This document shows positions 35,324 to 44,507 of a DNA stretch of 64,000 nt, one piece after another. The notes under the pieces are model-generated. The model was not told the origin of the DNA, searched no databases, and was given only the letters and a program-made list of their open reading frames with translations. Source of the DNA: Myotis daubentonii (taxonomy: Eukaryota; Chordata; Mammalia; Chiroptera; Vespertilionidae); NCBI RefSeq assembly GCF_963259705.1, contig NC_081849.1, positions 62,406,093-62,470,092 of the forward strand. The letters are read 5' to 3'. The translations under genes were made by a program, and so were the position numbers. Position 1 is the stretch's first letter, and the number at the start of each line of letters is the position of its first letter.

Positions 35324-35601
35324 CAGTGGGGCCTTGACTTACGAGTGTCCCGACTAACGAGTTTTTCGAGATACGAGCCATCTCTCGGCCGATTTTTGCT
35401 TTGAGTTGCAAGCTAAATTCGGGTTACGAGCCAGCTTCAGATACCCCACCACTAGTTGGCGCAGCGAACATCACAGTGAACGCCACAACATCAGCCCAGC
35501 ATCACGTGTCTCACTCGTTCACTGTTGATTTGACATAAGAGTAATTTGAGTTACGAGCTCCATCACGGAATGAATTAAACTCGTAAGTCAAGGCCCCACT
35601 G
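35324..35601. mobile_element. Tigger/mariner-like MITE (278 bp)
   Basis: Perfect terminal inverted repeats of 23 bp beginning CAGTGGGGCCTTGACTTACG. A TA dinucleotide flanks each side (35322-35323 and 35602-35603), the target used by the Tc1/mariner/pogo superfamily. The interior holds repeated TTACGAG words and no transposase frame. Confidence 0.92.
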
Positions 35602-35644
35602 TATTACATAATGAATATCATGTAAATAACCACATAAGTAACAT

Positions 35645-35822
35645 AGATTTTTTTTTAATTGAAAGTTTGACTTAGAGAATCCATATGCAATTGTAAGAAA
35701 TAATACAGAGACGTCGTGTATTCAGTTTTCCTCATCGGTAACATCTTATAAAACTATGGTGCAATATTCCACCAGATATTGACATTCATACAATCCACTG
35801 ATGAGATTTCTCTAATTTCAGC
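35645..35822. repeat. Old L1 3' UTR-like relic
   Basis: AATACAGAGACGTCGTGTAT, GGTAACATCTTATAAAACTA, GATATTGACATTCATACAAT follow the order of an old mammalian L1 3' region. Orientation not settled. Confidence 0.6.
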
Positions 35823-36580
35823 TGTGATAATGTGCATTTAAAGGCCCTGGGACCGATACAGGAAAACAAGGCTCACTTCCCTGGACTGGTTCCAGGTCTA
35901 ACTAGCTTCACTAAGTTGACCATCAAACAGTCTCATTATTGATCCACAATTGATCGTGAGAGTGCTTAGGAACGTGCCGACGTGGAGAAGGCACTTCAAA
36001 ACGTCAGCTCACTCTCAAGCTGAAATCCCCCCTGGGCAGGCATGACACAGGGGCTTGATTAACAGTGATCAGCAAGGATGCCCCGAGCCTCAAAACGGTA
36101 CACATTGTCCAAAAGGCCTAAATCACCGTGTTCCGCTCAATATCAAAGCATAACATGGGATGGCAAACAGAGCGCAGAATCATTTTTCCCCCTCAGAGAA
36201 GTAACAAACTGTTCACTGTGGCCCAAAGCAGGTGTAAACACTGATAGAAGAATAACTATCTTCACCTTTGGGTGGCATTCGTTATTGTCATCAAAGGGTA
36301 GGACAGGAACAGAGCGGTCGGCCGCTCAGTTATGCTGTGAGCACACGGGTAAGTGGCTACTGCAGAGACTGTGTGCAGGTACCAGCCAGCAGCTCGTTGC
36401 AATGTTCTGCTGTGGCCTGCCACGAAGGGAGACGGAAATTGAATGTTTGCAAATGGCCTTTCTTCAGGTATCTAGTATGACTTGTTCGGAACATTGAAAG
36501 GATGGGAACATTGAAAATAAATTTCCAACACAGGAAATAAAAAAAAAAAAATACTGGGGGAGCTCATGGACTGTGGATGC
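35823..36580. other. Unexplained sequence with a 139-codon frame
   Basis: No repeat recognised. The plus frame at 36078-36497 has no family features and no splice or promoter context. AATAAA at about 36517 and an A-run at 36539-36551 follow it. This could be an untranslated transcript end or a coincidence. Confidence 0.35.
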
Positions 36581-36595
36581 GGGGGGGGGGGGGGG
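36581..36595. repeat. Poly-G run
   Basis: Fifteen G in a row, a strong G-quadruplex and sequencing-error candidate. Confidence 0.95.
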
Positions 36596-37540
36596 AGGGC
36601 GTTGTTAATAATCAAGCCCGGATTCTCATGTTTGTGAGCTGACTCACGAGTTTGCGTGTCTCTGGTTTGTCAGTTTTGAACCTGTGGTTGGTAAAAGACT
36701 AGCCTAAGTAAGCATAAAACTCTTTAAGAAAGAGTTTATTTTCTCTCTTGAAAGCAGTGTTTTCTCAACCATTTTAATTCATGTTTCCTTGTAATAATCA
36801 TAAAAACCTACTTCCTCCTGCATCCACCTAAATCTGATATGAACCACTCCCCCTCTCTCCCTTCCCCACCTGTCAAGAAGATTCTATTGTTGGTATTATA
36901 AAAAGAGTAGGTTTTTCATTTTTTCAGACCAAATATGTTATGATAATATTGCATGTGCCATTTGATGCAGCTCTAAAGATTACAATTGAGGCTCTTGGCT
37001 TTGGGTTTGTTGTAGCTTCTGCAAACACAAGCACCAGCAGTCCAGTGCAATGAACACTTAAGCAAGACGCTTCTACTTGCCTTGTTTGGCTGAACTAAAA
37101 GGTAATATTTCAACTCACATCCTCTCAGTGCTTTTCATAGAAGCTGCTCTCTGATCAGTGGGCCGTGCCCTGATGACAGTTTAATATAATATCTCACTGT
37201 GGCCATTATTCTCATGTCAAGGAAAATAGGACAAAAACGCAACTTTCCACTGTTTTTATTCATCTCCAAAAATATTCTCTCTGGGTGTCACAACACAAAA
37301 CCAAACCTGCAATGCCAGCTTCAGTCCTATTGTCCATGTAACTCAGAAAGGATTATGTTTAACAGGACCTTAGGAATCCCCTGGTTGAGTTTCCTCACTT
37401 GACGAGGATACCATGGCAAAAATAAAATTAAAACCCATATTTTTTCTGATTCTCAGTCTAACAATATTTCTAATATATCAAGGACTTCATGTATATTTTT
37501 GGTGCTTCATTTAGTTTAATAAATAGATAAGATTTAAATA
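36596..37540. other. Unclassified sequence
   Basis: No gene or named repeat visible. Confidence 0.45.
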
Positions 37541-37552
37541 GATATATACTCT

Positions 37553-37755
37553 TAAAAAATCATGTTTTTATTAATTTTTATAGAGGGAGAGGGATTGATG
37601 GAAACATTGATCAGAATCATTGATCAGCTGCCTCCTGCACTCACCCCACACTGGGGATTGAGCCAGAAACCCAGGCATGTGCCCTGACTGGGAATCCAAC
37701 CATGACATCTGGTTCATAGGTAGATGCTCAACAATTGAGTCACGCCAGACGGGCT
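37553..37755 (-). mobile_element. VES-type SINE (older type), first of a pair
   Basis: Reverse-oriented: TTTTTATTAATTTTTATAGA, CATTGATCAGCTGCCTCCTG, head ending CGCCAGACGGGCTC. The left flank TAGATATATACTCTTAAAA recurs only after the second SINE. Confidence 0.88.
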
Positions 37756-37765
37756 CCATCTCATT

Positions 37766-37992
37766 CTTTTTTTTTTTCTTTAATACATTTTATTGATTTT
37801 TTACAGAGAGGAAGTGAGAGGGATAGAGAGTTAGAAACATTGATGAGAGAGAAACATCGACCAGCTGCCTCCTGCACACCCCCCACTGAGGATGTGCCCG
37901 CAACCAAAGTGCATGCCCTTGACCGGAATCGAACCTGGGACCCTTCAGTCCACAGGTCGATGCTCTATCCACTGAGCCAAACCAGTCAGGGC
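37766..37992 (-). mobile_element. VES-type SINE (young type), second of a pair
   Basis: Reverse-oriented with poly-T tail, GAGGAAGTGAGAGGGATAGA block and head GAGCCAAACCAGTCAGGGC. Its right flank TAGATATATATACTTTTAAAA matches the left flank of the first SINE, not its own left flank (CATCTCATTC). Confidence 0.92.
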
Positions 37993-38034
37993 TAGATATA
38001 TATACTTTTAAAAAACATGCCCATAAATGTGCTT

Positions 38035-38205
38035 TTGCAAGAACTCTGTGAGGTAGATACCATCATTATCCTTATTAGGAAGTTAAGAAATGCGGCTTAG
38101 ACTTGTCTAAGAGTCAGCTCTCCAGAAAGTGGCAAAGCTGAGATTGAATTTAGGTTTTTGACTCCAAAAACCATACTATTTCCACTGTACTGTACAGTTA
38201 TAGAA
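38035..38205 (+). repeat. MIR SINE relic
   Basis: AACTCTGTGAGGTAGATACC then CTTATTAGGAAGTTAAGAAA, GGCAAAGCTGAGATTGAATT. Confidence 0.85.
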
Positions 38206-38364
38206 AAATCAAGCACATAGTTACAGGCGTCTTTGAGCACAGTGTATGTTTTCATTTGCAAACCAGTTATATTTGTAAAAGAATTAAGCAGCTCTTCAGT
38301 ACATCGTTGTATGTAGTTCTGTCTTTGTCACAACAAACTGCAATGTTGCAGTAGAATCAGTGCT

Positions 38365-38550
38365 GTCAGTGGTTTGAAATCTAGTGTGGCTACTCACCAA
38401 CTCTATGATTTGGGGCAAGTTTTTTGACCCTCAGTTTCCTGTCTTGACACAATGGAACATTAATGACTATTGTACAGGGCTGCTATAGGAGATGACAAGT
38501 TTAAAGACTTAGTACAGCGCCTGTCATGAAGAGCTCAACCAATGGGACTT
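38365..38550 (+). repeat. MIR SINE relic
   Basis: TATGATTTGGGGCAAGTTTT then CTCAGTTTCCTGTCTTG and AGTACAGCGCCTGTC. Confidence 0.8.
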
Positions 38551-38629
38551 ATTTCCAGTGTCTAGAGGAGGGAGGACAAAGGAGGAGGGGAAGCTCAAGG
38601 CAGGGCAGTGTTTCCATAGGTTTGGTTGT

Positions 38630-38965
38630 ATTAAAAAATAAGGACAATGTTCACAAGTGACAGATTTGGTGAAGATATTTACAATGGCTAAAAGTGACGG
38701 AAACTATTATCTGAAATAAAGAATTGTGTAAATTAACAAGAAAAAACAGTGTAATCTCAATGGTCAGAGGTACAAAGATTATAAACATGTAATTCATAGA
38801 AGATGAACCACAAATGGCTGAAACACAAGGAGATGCTCAAACCTAGTATTTAGGGAAAAGCAAAGGAAAATAATGAGGTACTGCTTTACTTGTAACAGGA
38901 TGGCGATAACTAAAAGGTGGGTAATGTGAGACATGGGTAGGGATGTGGAGCTGTAGGAACCTTTG
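38630..38965 (+). repeat. Old L1 (L1M-type) ORF2 3' relic
   Basis: 'atttagggaaaagcaaaggaaa', AATGAGGTACTGCTTTACTT, AGGGATGTGGAGCTGTAGGA follow old L1 order. No frame remains. Confidence 0.7.
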
Positions 38966-39004
38966 TTTACTGAGACACATTCTTGACCTCAAGTGCTTGA
39001 GATG

Positions 39005-39300
39005 ATTAGATTGTGTCTTCACAAAATTCACCTGCTGAAGTCCTAACCCTCAGGACCTCAGAATGGGGACTTATTTGGAAGTAAGGTCTTTACAGAAATA
39101 ACTAAGTGACGATGAGGTCCTTAGGGTGGCCCTAATCCATCACGACCAGTGTCCTTATAAAAAGGGGAACTTTGCAGGCAGACACAGAGGGAAGACCCTG
39201 TGAAGAGAAGGAGAAGGTAGCCATTTACACCACCCTATGAGGCCTGGCATAGAACCTTCTCGCTTATGACTGATGCCTATATCCAATAACCTACTTGGAA
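39005..39300 (+). repeat. MLT1-type (MaLR) LTR relic
   Basis: TTGTGTCTTCACAAAATTCA, CTGCTGAAGTCCTAACCCTC, GGTGGCCCTAATCCATCACG, GTGTCCTTATAAAAAGGGG: sense MLT1 order. Confidence 0.8.
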
Positions 39301-39479
39301 ATGTTGCTCCCACCATTCAGAAGGAATCATGCTACAAATAAGAGAACTCACTACTAGGAAAAACCAATTAAATAAAGTTGGTCATGCATGGACCAATGGT
39401 AAGGGTGTGTCATAAATTATGGTATGGCTAATCTAAATCTATACATCTAAAAATACATGAGTAAAGACAAATTTTAAAA

Positions 39480-39830
39480 AGTAAACATAGATAATTTTAT
39501 ATAATTGTAAGTGCCTATAAGGAAACAAAACAAGATAGTGGCAGGAGGTGTTGGTGGGGTGAGAGAAGGGGTCAAGGATAGATTTTCTGAAAAGTGGACA
39601 TTTGATTTGAGACTGGAGTGATGAGAAGGAAGCCTGTGTGGGGATCTGCAGAGATAATGTTCCATGTATGGGAACAGTGAGTGCAAAGGCCCTGGGCAGA
39701 GAGTGAGGCTGGTATGTTGGAGGAGCAGAAAGAAGTCCATTGTGATCGGAGCACTGTGACCAATGGGAAGGGGAAGGGGTATAAAATGAAACTGGAGAGA
39801 TAATAAGGTCATGGTAAGGCTCATACTAAT
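39480..39830 (-). repeat. L2 relic (antisense)
   Basis: TGAGACTGGAGTGATGAGAA, GTGCAAAGGCCCTGGGCAGA, GGAGGAGCAGAAAGAAGTCC: antisense L2 order. Confidence 0.8.
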
Positions 39831-41188
39831 AAACAGATGTCCAGGATATTCCTAGATACGTGTGACAAGTTGTTTTCTGGTACATGTGAATGAATTTTGT
39901 GTGAGAAAGTGATTCCTCTCTTGATCCTTTGCTTTGTTGGTTTTCATAGCTATTTTTCTTTCTTATTTTGTTTGAATGATTTAAGACTACAACCATGGTG
40001 GCTTAGCAGAGCTGTTGGGGAAAATGCATGTGATTGTCAACTTGTGCAGAGTTGAACAGGAGGAAGGAGCCTCAGCTGGCTGATGCACTCGGAGGAAGTG
40101 TAGTGTGTGTGACATTTGGGCTGCCTCACTGACGCTTCGGATGGCTCTGCTGCCCTTATAACTTAATGTTCTGGGCAGCCCAGGTTCCAATTTATCAGCA
40201 AGGACGATAAATTGCTAATGACTGCTGGCCTTTCCCTATTCTTCAGTTATCTGCTAATACAAAGAGACAGATTCATTCAATTTGGAAAATGTTAATAAGA
40301 TACCAAAAATGTGTTCTGGGAGAGAGTACAGGGGAAGCTTTTTTCAAATGGCTGTATTATTCTTTCCAAAAATTGAATTCCAGCTGTCTCTGTGCAGATG
40401 AATGGAAACACTATCAAAATTCTCAATGTTTCGATTAACCTAATTAAACGGTGTCTGAATGGAGCAGTGGTAAAGATGAAAGGTGTGTGCTCTAGCAAAT
40501 GAACCTCCATGGCAAAAGATAGCGAACACTCGCTTACCACCTCCCCTGCACCCCCAAGGAAAATCAGCTCTAATACCTTCATTTGACTATTTGGATAATA
40601 CTGATTTTCTAGGATCTTAGAAAGCTCCTGTAGGGAAGGTTTAGCTCATTTTTTACTTGATGTGGATGGATTTTAGTATTTGTAGCACCTAGACTCCTGG
40701 TGTTGCTGCTGTTTCTCTGACTACCCTACCCCCTAGTTTGTGAGCCATGTCACTACCGACTGAGATCCTTCTATGAAGATGTAGGGAAAACTGGGGGGTA
40801 GTTCTTTTTTGAAACCTGTGAGCATTTCATTGTTGCAAAAAGGATACTTGACATATTTTCCCAAACTGAAGTTTGGGGGTTATAAGCATTTCAATAATTT
40901 TCTTTATGCCCCAGTAGTAATGACTATTCTTATAGACAAAGCTCCTCCCCCCAGATATTGGATCCAGTAAGATGGATGTTGAAGATATTATGTTGTTTCA
41001 TGGCCTTTGTATGAGAATGTATGTGGTAAATGTTGTTTAGGATTTTACACAAGGAAAATGGCCTCTCTTCCCGAGGATCTTATATTATTTTTGCAAAGAT
41101 TTATTTATTTAATACTTTCTTTTTGGTGTTAGGAAATGAGTCATTTGTAAGCCATCTTATTCTCTTTTATCCTTTGCTATTAATATCA
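39831..41188. other. Unique sequence, candidate conserved noncoding DNA at 39990-40610
   Basis: No repeat matched. 40180-40470 has TAATTA/ATAAAT-type words (GATAAATTGCTAATGACTGC, CTAATTAAACGGTGTC). Function unproven. Confidence 0.35.
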
Positions 41189-41267
41189 TCCTATCTAATA
41201 AAAGAGAAAAATGGTAATTGGCGTACGACGATACCCTTTTCATTGGCTAATCAGGGCTATATGCAAA

Positions 41268-41353
41268 TTAACTGCCAACTATGATTGGCAGTTAACTGCC
41301 AACTATGATTGGCAGTTAACTGCCAACTATGATTGACAGTTAACTGCCAACAA
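41268..41353. repeat. 24-bp palindromic tandem repeat in Helitron
   Basis: Three copies plus a partial of a 24-bp unit TTAACTGCCAACTATGATTG + GCAG, starting at 41268, 41292, 41316 and 41340. Each junction pairs TTAACTGCCAA with TTGGCAGTTAA, 11 bp perfect. Outer arms (ATGCAAATTAACTGCC at 41261, GGCGGTTAATTTGCAT at 41357) also pair with one mismatch. Confidence 0.95.
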
Positions 41354-41689
41354 GATGGCGGTTAATTTGCATACGTAGGCACAATGCAGGGAGGCGAAAG
41401 GGAAAGCAGGAAGAAGCCCCCTGCCACTGAGAGTGATCAGAAACCCAGGGGGGAGCTAAGAGCTGGGAGGCAGGGCAAAGGCGGCCCTGCCCCCCAGCCA
41501 TGATCAGAGAATCAGGTGCCTTTTCCACCCTGGCCAGTGATAGCAGGAAGTAGGGGTGGAGCCAGCGATGGGAGCTGGGCACGGTCGAAGCTGGCAGTCC
41601 CAGGAGCTAGGGGTCCCTTGCCTGGGCCTAAAGCGGAGCCCACGATCGTGGGGCCGCTGCAGCTGTGGGTCCCCGCTCCCTGGGCCGGA

Positions 41690-42090
41690 CACCTAGGCCA
41701 GAGGCCTCAGGCCTGGTCAAGGGGCCGATCCGGTGATTGGTGATCGGAGGGTGATGAGGGTCAACTCCTCTGGCCGAGGCATCAGGCCTGGGTGGGGGGC
41801 TGAGCTGGGGATTGGGGGGATATGATGGTCCCCTTGCCCAGGCCTGAAGCCTGGGTCAGAGGCGTCAGGCTTGGGCGGGGGGTGGAGCAAGCGATCTGAG
41901 GGAGATGGGGGTCCCCTGCCCAGGCATGATTCCTGGGCCAGAGGCCTCAGGCTTGGGCGGGGGCCAGAGCCAGTGATCGGGGGGAGATGGGGGTTCCCTG
42001 TCCAAGCCTGACACCTCTGGCCGAGGCATCAGGCCTGGGCAAGGGGCCGATCCTGCGATTGGAGGGTGATGGGGGTCAACGCCTGAGGGC
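41690..42090 (+). repeat. GC-rich direct-repeat block in Helitron
   Basis: About four to five degenerate units of roughly 80-110 bp share 'gaggc(a/c)tcaggc(c/t)tggg', a 'gggg(c)tgagc...gat' segment and 'gatgggggtc'. Such filler repeats are usual in bat Helitrons. Confidence 0.85.
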
Positions 42091-42182
42091 TCCCAGTATG
42101 TGAGGGGGGGCAGGCTGGGCTGAGGGACACTCCCCCCCCCACACACCCAGTGCACGAATTTCGTGCACCGGGCCCCTAGTAT

Positions 42183-42248
42183 GTAATATTCAACAAAATT
42201 GTTTAGCAATACATATTTAATATATTAATCTTTTTTTACACAAATATA
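42183..42248. repeat. Left copy of long target duplication around older L1
   Basis: GTAATATTCAACAAAATTG... through TACACAAATATA closely resembles 45751-45826, with a few substitutions and a small insertion. The 12-bp HAL1 TSD (42237-42248) is its right end. Confidence 0.75.
42237..42248. repeat. Left TSD of HAL1 insertion
   Basis: TACACAAATATA, identical at 44165-44176. Confidence 0.9.
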
Positions 42249-42349
42249 CATTTTCTTTTTTTTCTTTTTTTTAATTAAATCTTTATTGTTCAGATTATTA
42301 CATTTGTTCCTCTTTTTTACCCCCCCATAACTCCCCTCTTCCCAGTTTC

Positions 42350-42382
42350 CACCCCACCCTCCACCCTCACTCCCCACCCACT
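42350..42382 (-). promoter_or_regulatory. G-rich (potential G-quadruplex) tract in HAL1 3' UTR
   Basis: On the minus strand the tract is composed of GGGTGGGGAGTGAGGG-like units, at least four GGG runs. L1 3' UTRs often carry such polypurine/G4 tracts. Fold not tested. Confidence 0.6.
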
Positions 42383-42600
42383 GTCCTCATCCATAGGTGC
42401 ACGATTTTTGTCCAGTCTCTTCCCGCATCTCCCACACCCCTTTCTCCCCCAAGAATAGTCAGTCCATTCCCTTTCTATGTCCCTGATTCTGTTATGATCA
42501 CCAGATTATTTATTCACTTGATTCTTAGATTCACTTGTTGATAGATGCATGTTTGTTGTTCATAATTTGTATCTTTACCTTTTTCTTCTTCTTCCTCTTC

Positions 42601-43449
42601 TTAAAGGATACCTTTCAGCATTTCATATAATCCTGGTTTGGTGGTGATGAACTCCTTTAGCTTTTCCTTATCTGTGAAGCTCTTTATCTGACCTTCAGTT
42701 CTGAATGATAGCTTTGCTGGATAAAGTAATCTTGGTTGTAGGTTCTTGTTATTCATTACTTTGAATATTTCTTGCCATTCCCTTCTGGCCTGCAAAGTTT
42801 CTGTTGAGAAATCCGCTGACAGTCGTATGGGTATTCCCTTGTAGGTAACTGAGTTTCTTTCTCTTGCTGCTTTTAAGATTCTCTCTTTGTCTTTTGCTCT
42901 TGGCATTTTAATTATGATGTGTCTTGGTGTGGTCCTCTTTGGATTCCTTTTGTTTGGAGTTCTGTGCGCTTCCTGGACCTGTAAGTCTATTTCTTTCACC
43001 AGGTGGGGGAAGTTTTCTGTCATTATTTCTTCAAATAGGTTTTCAATATCTTGCTCTCTCTCATCTTCTGACACCCCTATAATTCTGATGTTGGTACGCT
43101 TGAAGCTGTCCCAGAGGCTCCTTACACTATCTTCGTATTTTCGGATTCTTTTTTCATTCTGCTTTTCTGGTTGGGTGTTTTTTGCTTCTTCGCATTTCAA
43201 ATCTTTGCCTTGATTCTTGCACTCCTCTGGTCTGCTGTTGGGAGTCTGTATAGTATTCATTATTTCAGTTCGTGTATGCTTAATTTCTAGTTGGTTCTTT
43301 ATCATAACATCGAGGGTCTCATTAGATTTCTTGAGGATCTCACTACATTTATCGGCGACTTCTAGACAGTTCTTAAGAGACCTTAAAAGTGTGGTTCTGA
43401 ACTCTATATCCTCCACTGACAATTTTGTCCTGTTTCTTTGTCTCTGCAT
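42601..43449 (-). CDS. L1/HAL1 ORF1p, RNA-binding chaperone protein, intact
   Basis: 282 residues, ATG (43449-43447) in AAAAAATGC context to TAA, without internal stops or frameshifts. N-terminal basic segment, then a heptad-like helical region (about residues 15-110, coiled coil for trimerisation), an RRM-like domain (about 118-205, including 'NIRIIGVSEDEREQDIENLF') and a C-terminal domain with 'ETLQARREWQEIFKVM', where conserved basic residues bind RNA in L1 ORF1p. It is shorter than human ORF1p (338). It would coat its own RNA and aid ORF2p in trans. I infer function from family resemblance; expression is unknown. Confidence 0.93.
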   Translation of the reverse strand: MQRQRNRTKLSVEDIEFRTTLLRSLKNCLEVADKCSEILKKSNETLDVMIKNQLEIKHTRTEIMNTIQTPNSRPEECKNQGKDLKCEEAKNTQPEKQNEKRIRKYEDSVRSLWDSFKRTNIRIIGVSEDEREQDIENLFEEIMTENFPHLVKEIDLQVQEAHRTPNKRNPKRTTPRHIIIKMPRAKDKERILKAARERNSVTYKGIPIRLSADFSTETLQARREWQEIFKVMNNKNLQPRLLYPAKLSFRTEGQIKSFTDKEKLKEFITTKPGLYEMLKGIL

Positions 43450-44164
43450 TTTTTATGCTTTCTTGGTGCACCCCCTAGTGGTCTTTGTGCGCAGTCTTGT
43501 TGTAGTTAAGCCTTGATTGTTGTCGGCAATACTGGGGGTGATTTGACCTCCAGGCTAACTGGCTATGAGAGTCTGCTGTGTCTGCAGTGGGAGAGCTTCT
43601 GTGCTGGATCTCTAGGGCGGTGCTAATCTAGCGTTTGCCTGAGGCTATCCGGCAAATGGCTCTGCGCAGGGCTTGGGCGGGGCAGGTCCCCGGGGATCTA
43701 CAGGGCGGGCCAGAGTGAGCAGTTATGGCTGCTCTCAGTTCCGTCCCTAGGGGCTCTGCCTCACAGAATCCCAGCAACAGCTGCAAACCTCGGAGAGAAA
43801 GCTGCCTTTGAGTTCCGACCGAAGCCAAACAGTCCCGCTTCTCCCGTTTGAGTCTGGGTCCCTAGAGACTCGCCCAGATCTGGAGCTCAGAGTCTGAAAC
43901 TCCCTCCCGATTGAAAACAACAACCGCACCCTCCGCCGCCAGTCCACTCCGCGTGCACTCCACACCTTAGTATTTCACTTCAGCACTGTGCCTCCTCTGA
44001 GTCTGGGTATGATATTCTCTTTCCTCCTAGTTGTAGAATTTCCACTCAGCCAGCCTTCCTGTGGTTCTGGATGATGTCCGTTTGGTCTTTTAGTTGTTTT
44101 TTGAAGTGGTTGTTCGAGGCAGCAATCTCCGGCGTTAACCTATGCCGCCATCTTGGTTTCCCCC
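43450..44164 (-). promoter_or_regulatory. HAL1 5' UTR (internal promoter region)
   Basis: A CpG-containing, GC-rich region (dense at about 43660-43960). At its very start, on the minus strand, CCAAGATGGCGGC (44144-44156) matches a YY1 site, which directs start-site choice in L1 promoters. The position at base 9-21 of the element fits that role. Confidence 0.75.
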
Positions 44165-44176
44165 TACACAAATATA
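44165..44176. repeat. Right TSD of HAL1 insertion
   Basis: TACACAAATATA, identical to 42237-42248. Confidence 0.9.
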
Positions 44177-44368
44177 TATATCTATATATCTATATATCTA
44201 TATATCTATATATCTATATATCTATATATCTATATATCTATATATCTATATCTATATCTATATCTATATCTATATCTATATCTATATCTATATCATCTAT
44301 ATCTATATCTATATATCTATATCTATCTATCTATCTATCTATCTATATATCTATCTATATATATATAT
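44173..44368. repeat. (TATATC)n-type microsatellite
   Basis: TATATATC units, then TATATC, then TATC units, overlapping the HAL1 right TSD. It probably grew from the A-rich tail of the older L1. It yields spurious Ile/Tyr/Ser-rich frames, not genes. Confidence 0.95.
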
Positions 44369-44507
44369 GTCAATGAGGGGGTTTTTTTCACCCAGTCCCC
44401 TCCTCTTTCCCCCCTGACAGCTGTTAGTCTGTTCTCTATATCTACAAGTCTGTTTCTATGTAGTTTCTTAGTTTATTTTCTTCATTAGATTCCACATATA
44501 AATGAAA

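Larger units (their letters stand above)
41189..42179 (+). mobile_element. Non-autonomous Helitron with internal tandem repeats (991 bp)
   Basis: Begins TCCTATCTAATAAAAGAG after A (41188) and ends with palindrome TGCACGAATTTCGTGCA then CCGGGCCCCTAG, followed by T (42180). The 3' palindrome is perfect. The interior holds a 24-bp palindromic tandem repeat (41268-41353) and a GC-rich block of degenerate direct repeats (about 41690-42090). No Rep or helicase frame. It would need enzyme from an autonomous Helitron. Confidence 0.95.
42249..44164 (-). mobile_element. Full-length HAL1-type (half-L1) retrotransposon
   Basis: Minus-strand order: 5' UTR 44164-43450 (715 bp), ORF1 43449-42601, 3' UTR 42600 to about 42249 with AATAAAG and an A-rich tail. 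No ORF2 sequence follows ORF1, so it is an ORF1-only L1 derivative. HAL1 elements of this design are known in mammals, bats included. A perfect 12-bp TSD fixes the ends. Being unable to reverse-transcribe itself, it must use L1 ORF2p in trans. The intact frame and CpG-rich 5' UTR suggest youth. Confidence 0.9.

Noticed and set aside
36078..36497. 139-codon open frame as a host gene
   Set aside because: No domain, signal peptide or exon signals, and Cys/Ser-rich composition without pattern. A chance frame in repeat-free DNA is more likely.
41268..41353. CRISPR-like repeat array
   Set aside because: The repeats are contiguous, without variable spacers, and lie inside a eukaryotic Helitron.
44071..44488. 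Ile/Tyr/Ser repeat proteins
   Set aside because: These are translations of the TATATC microsatellite in all three frames.
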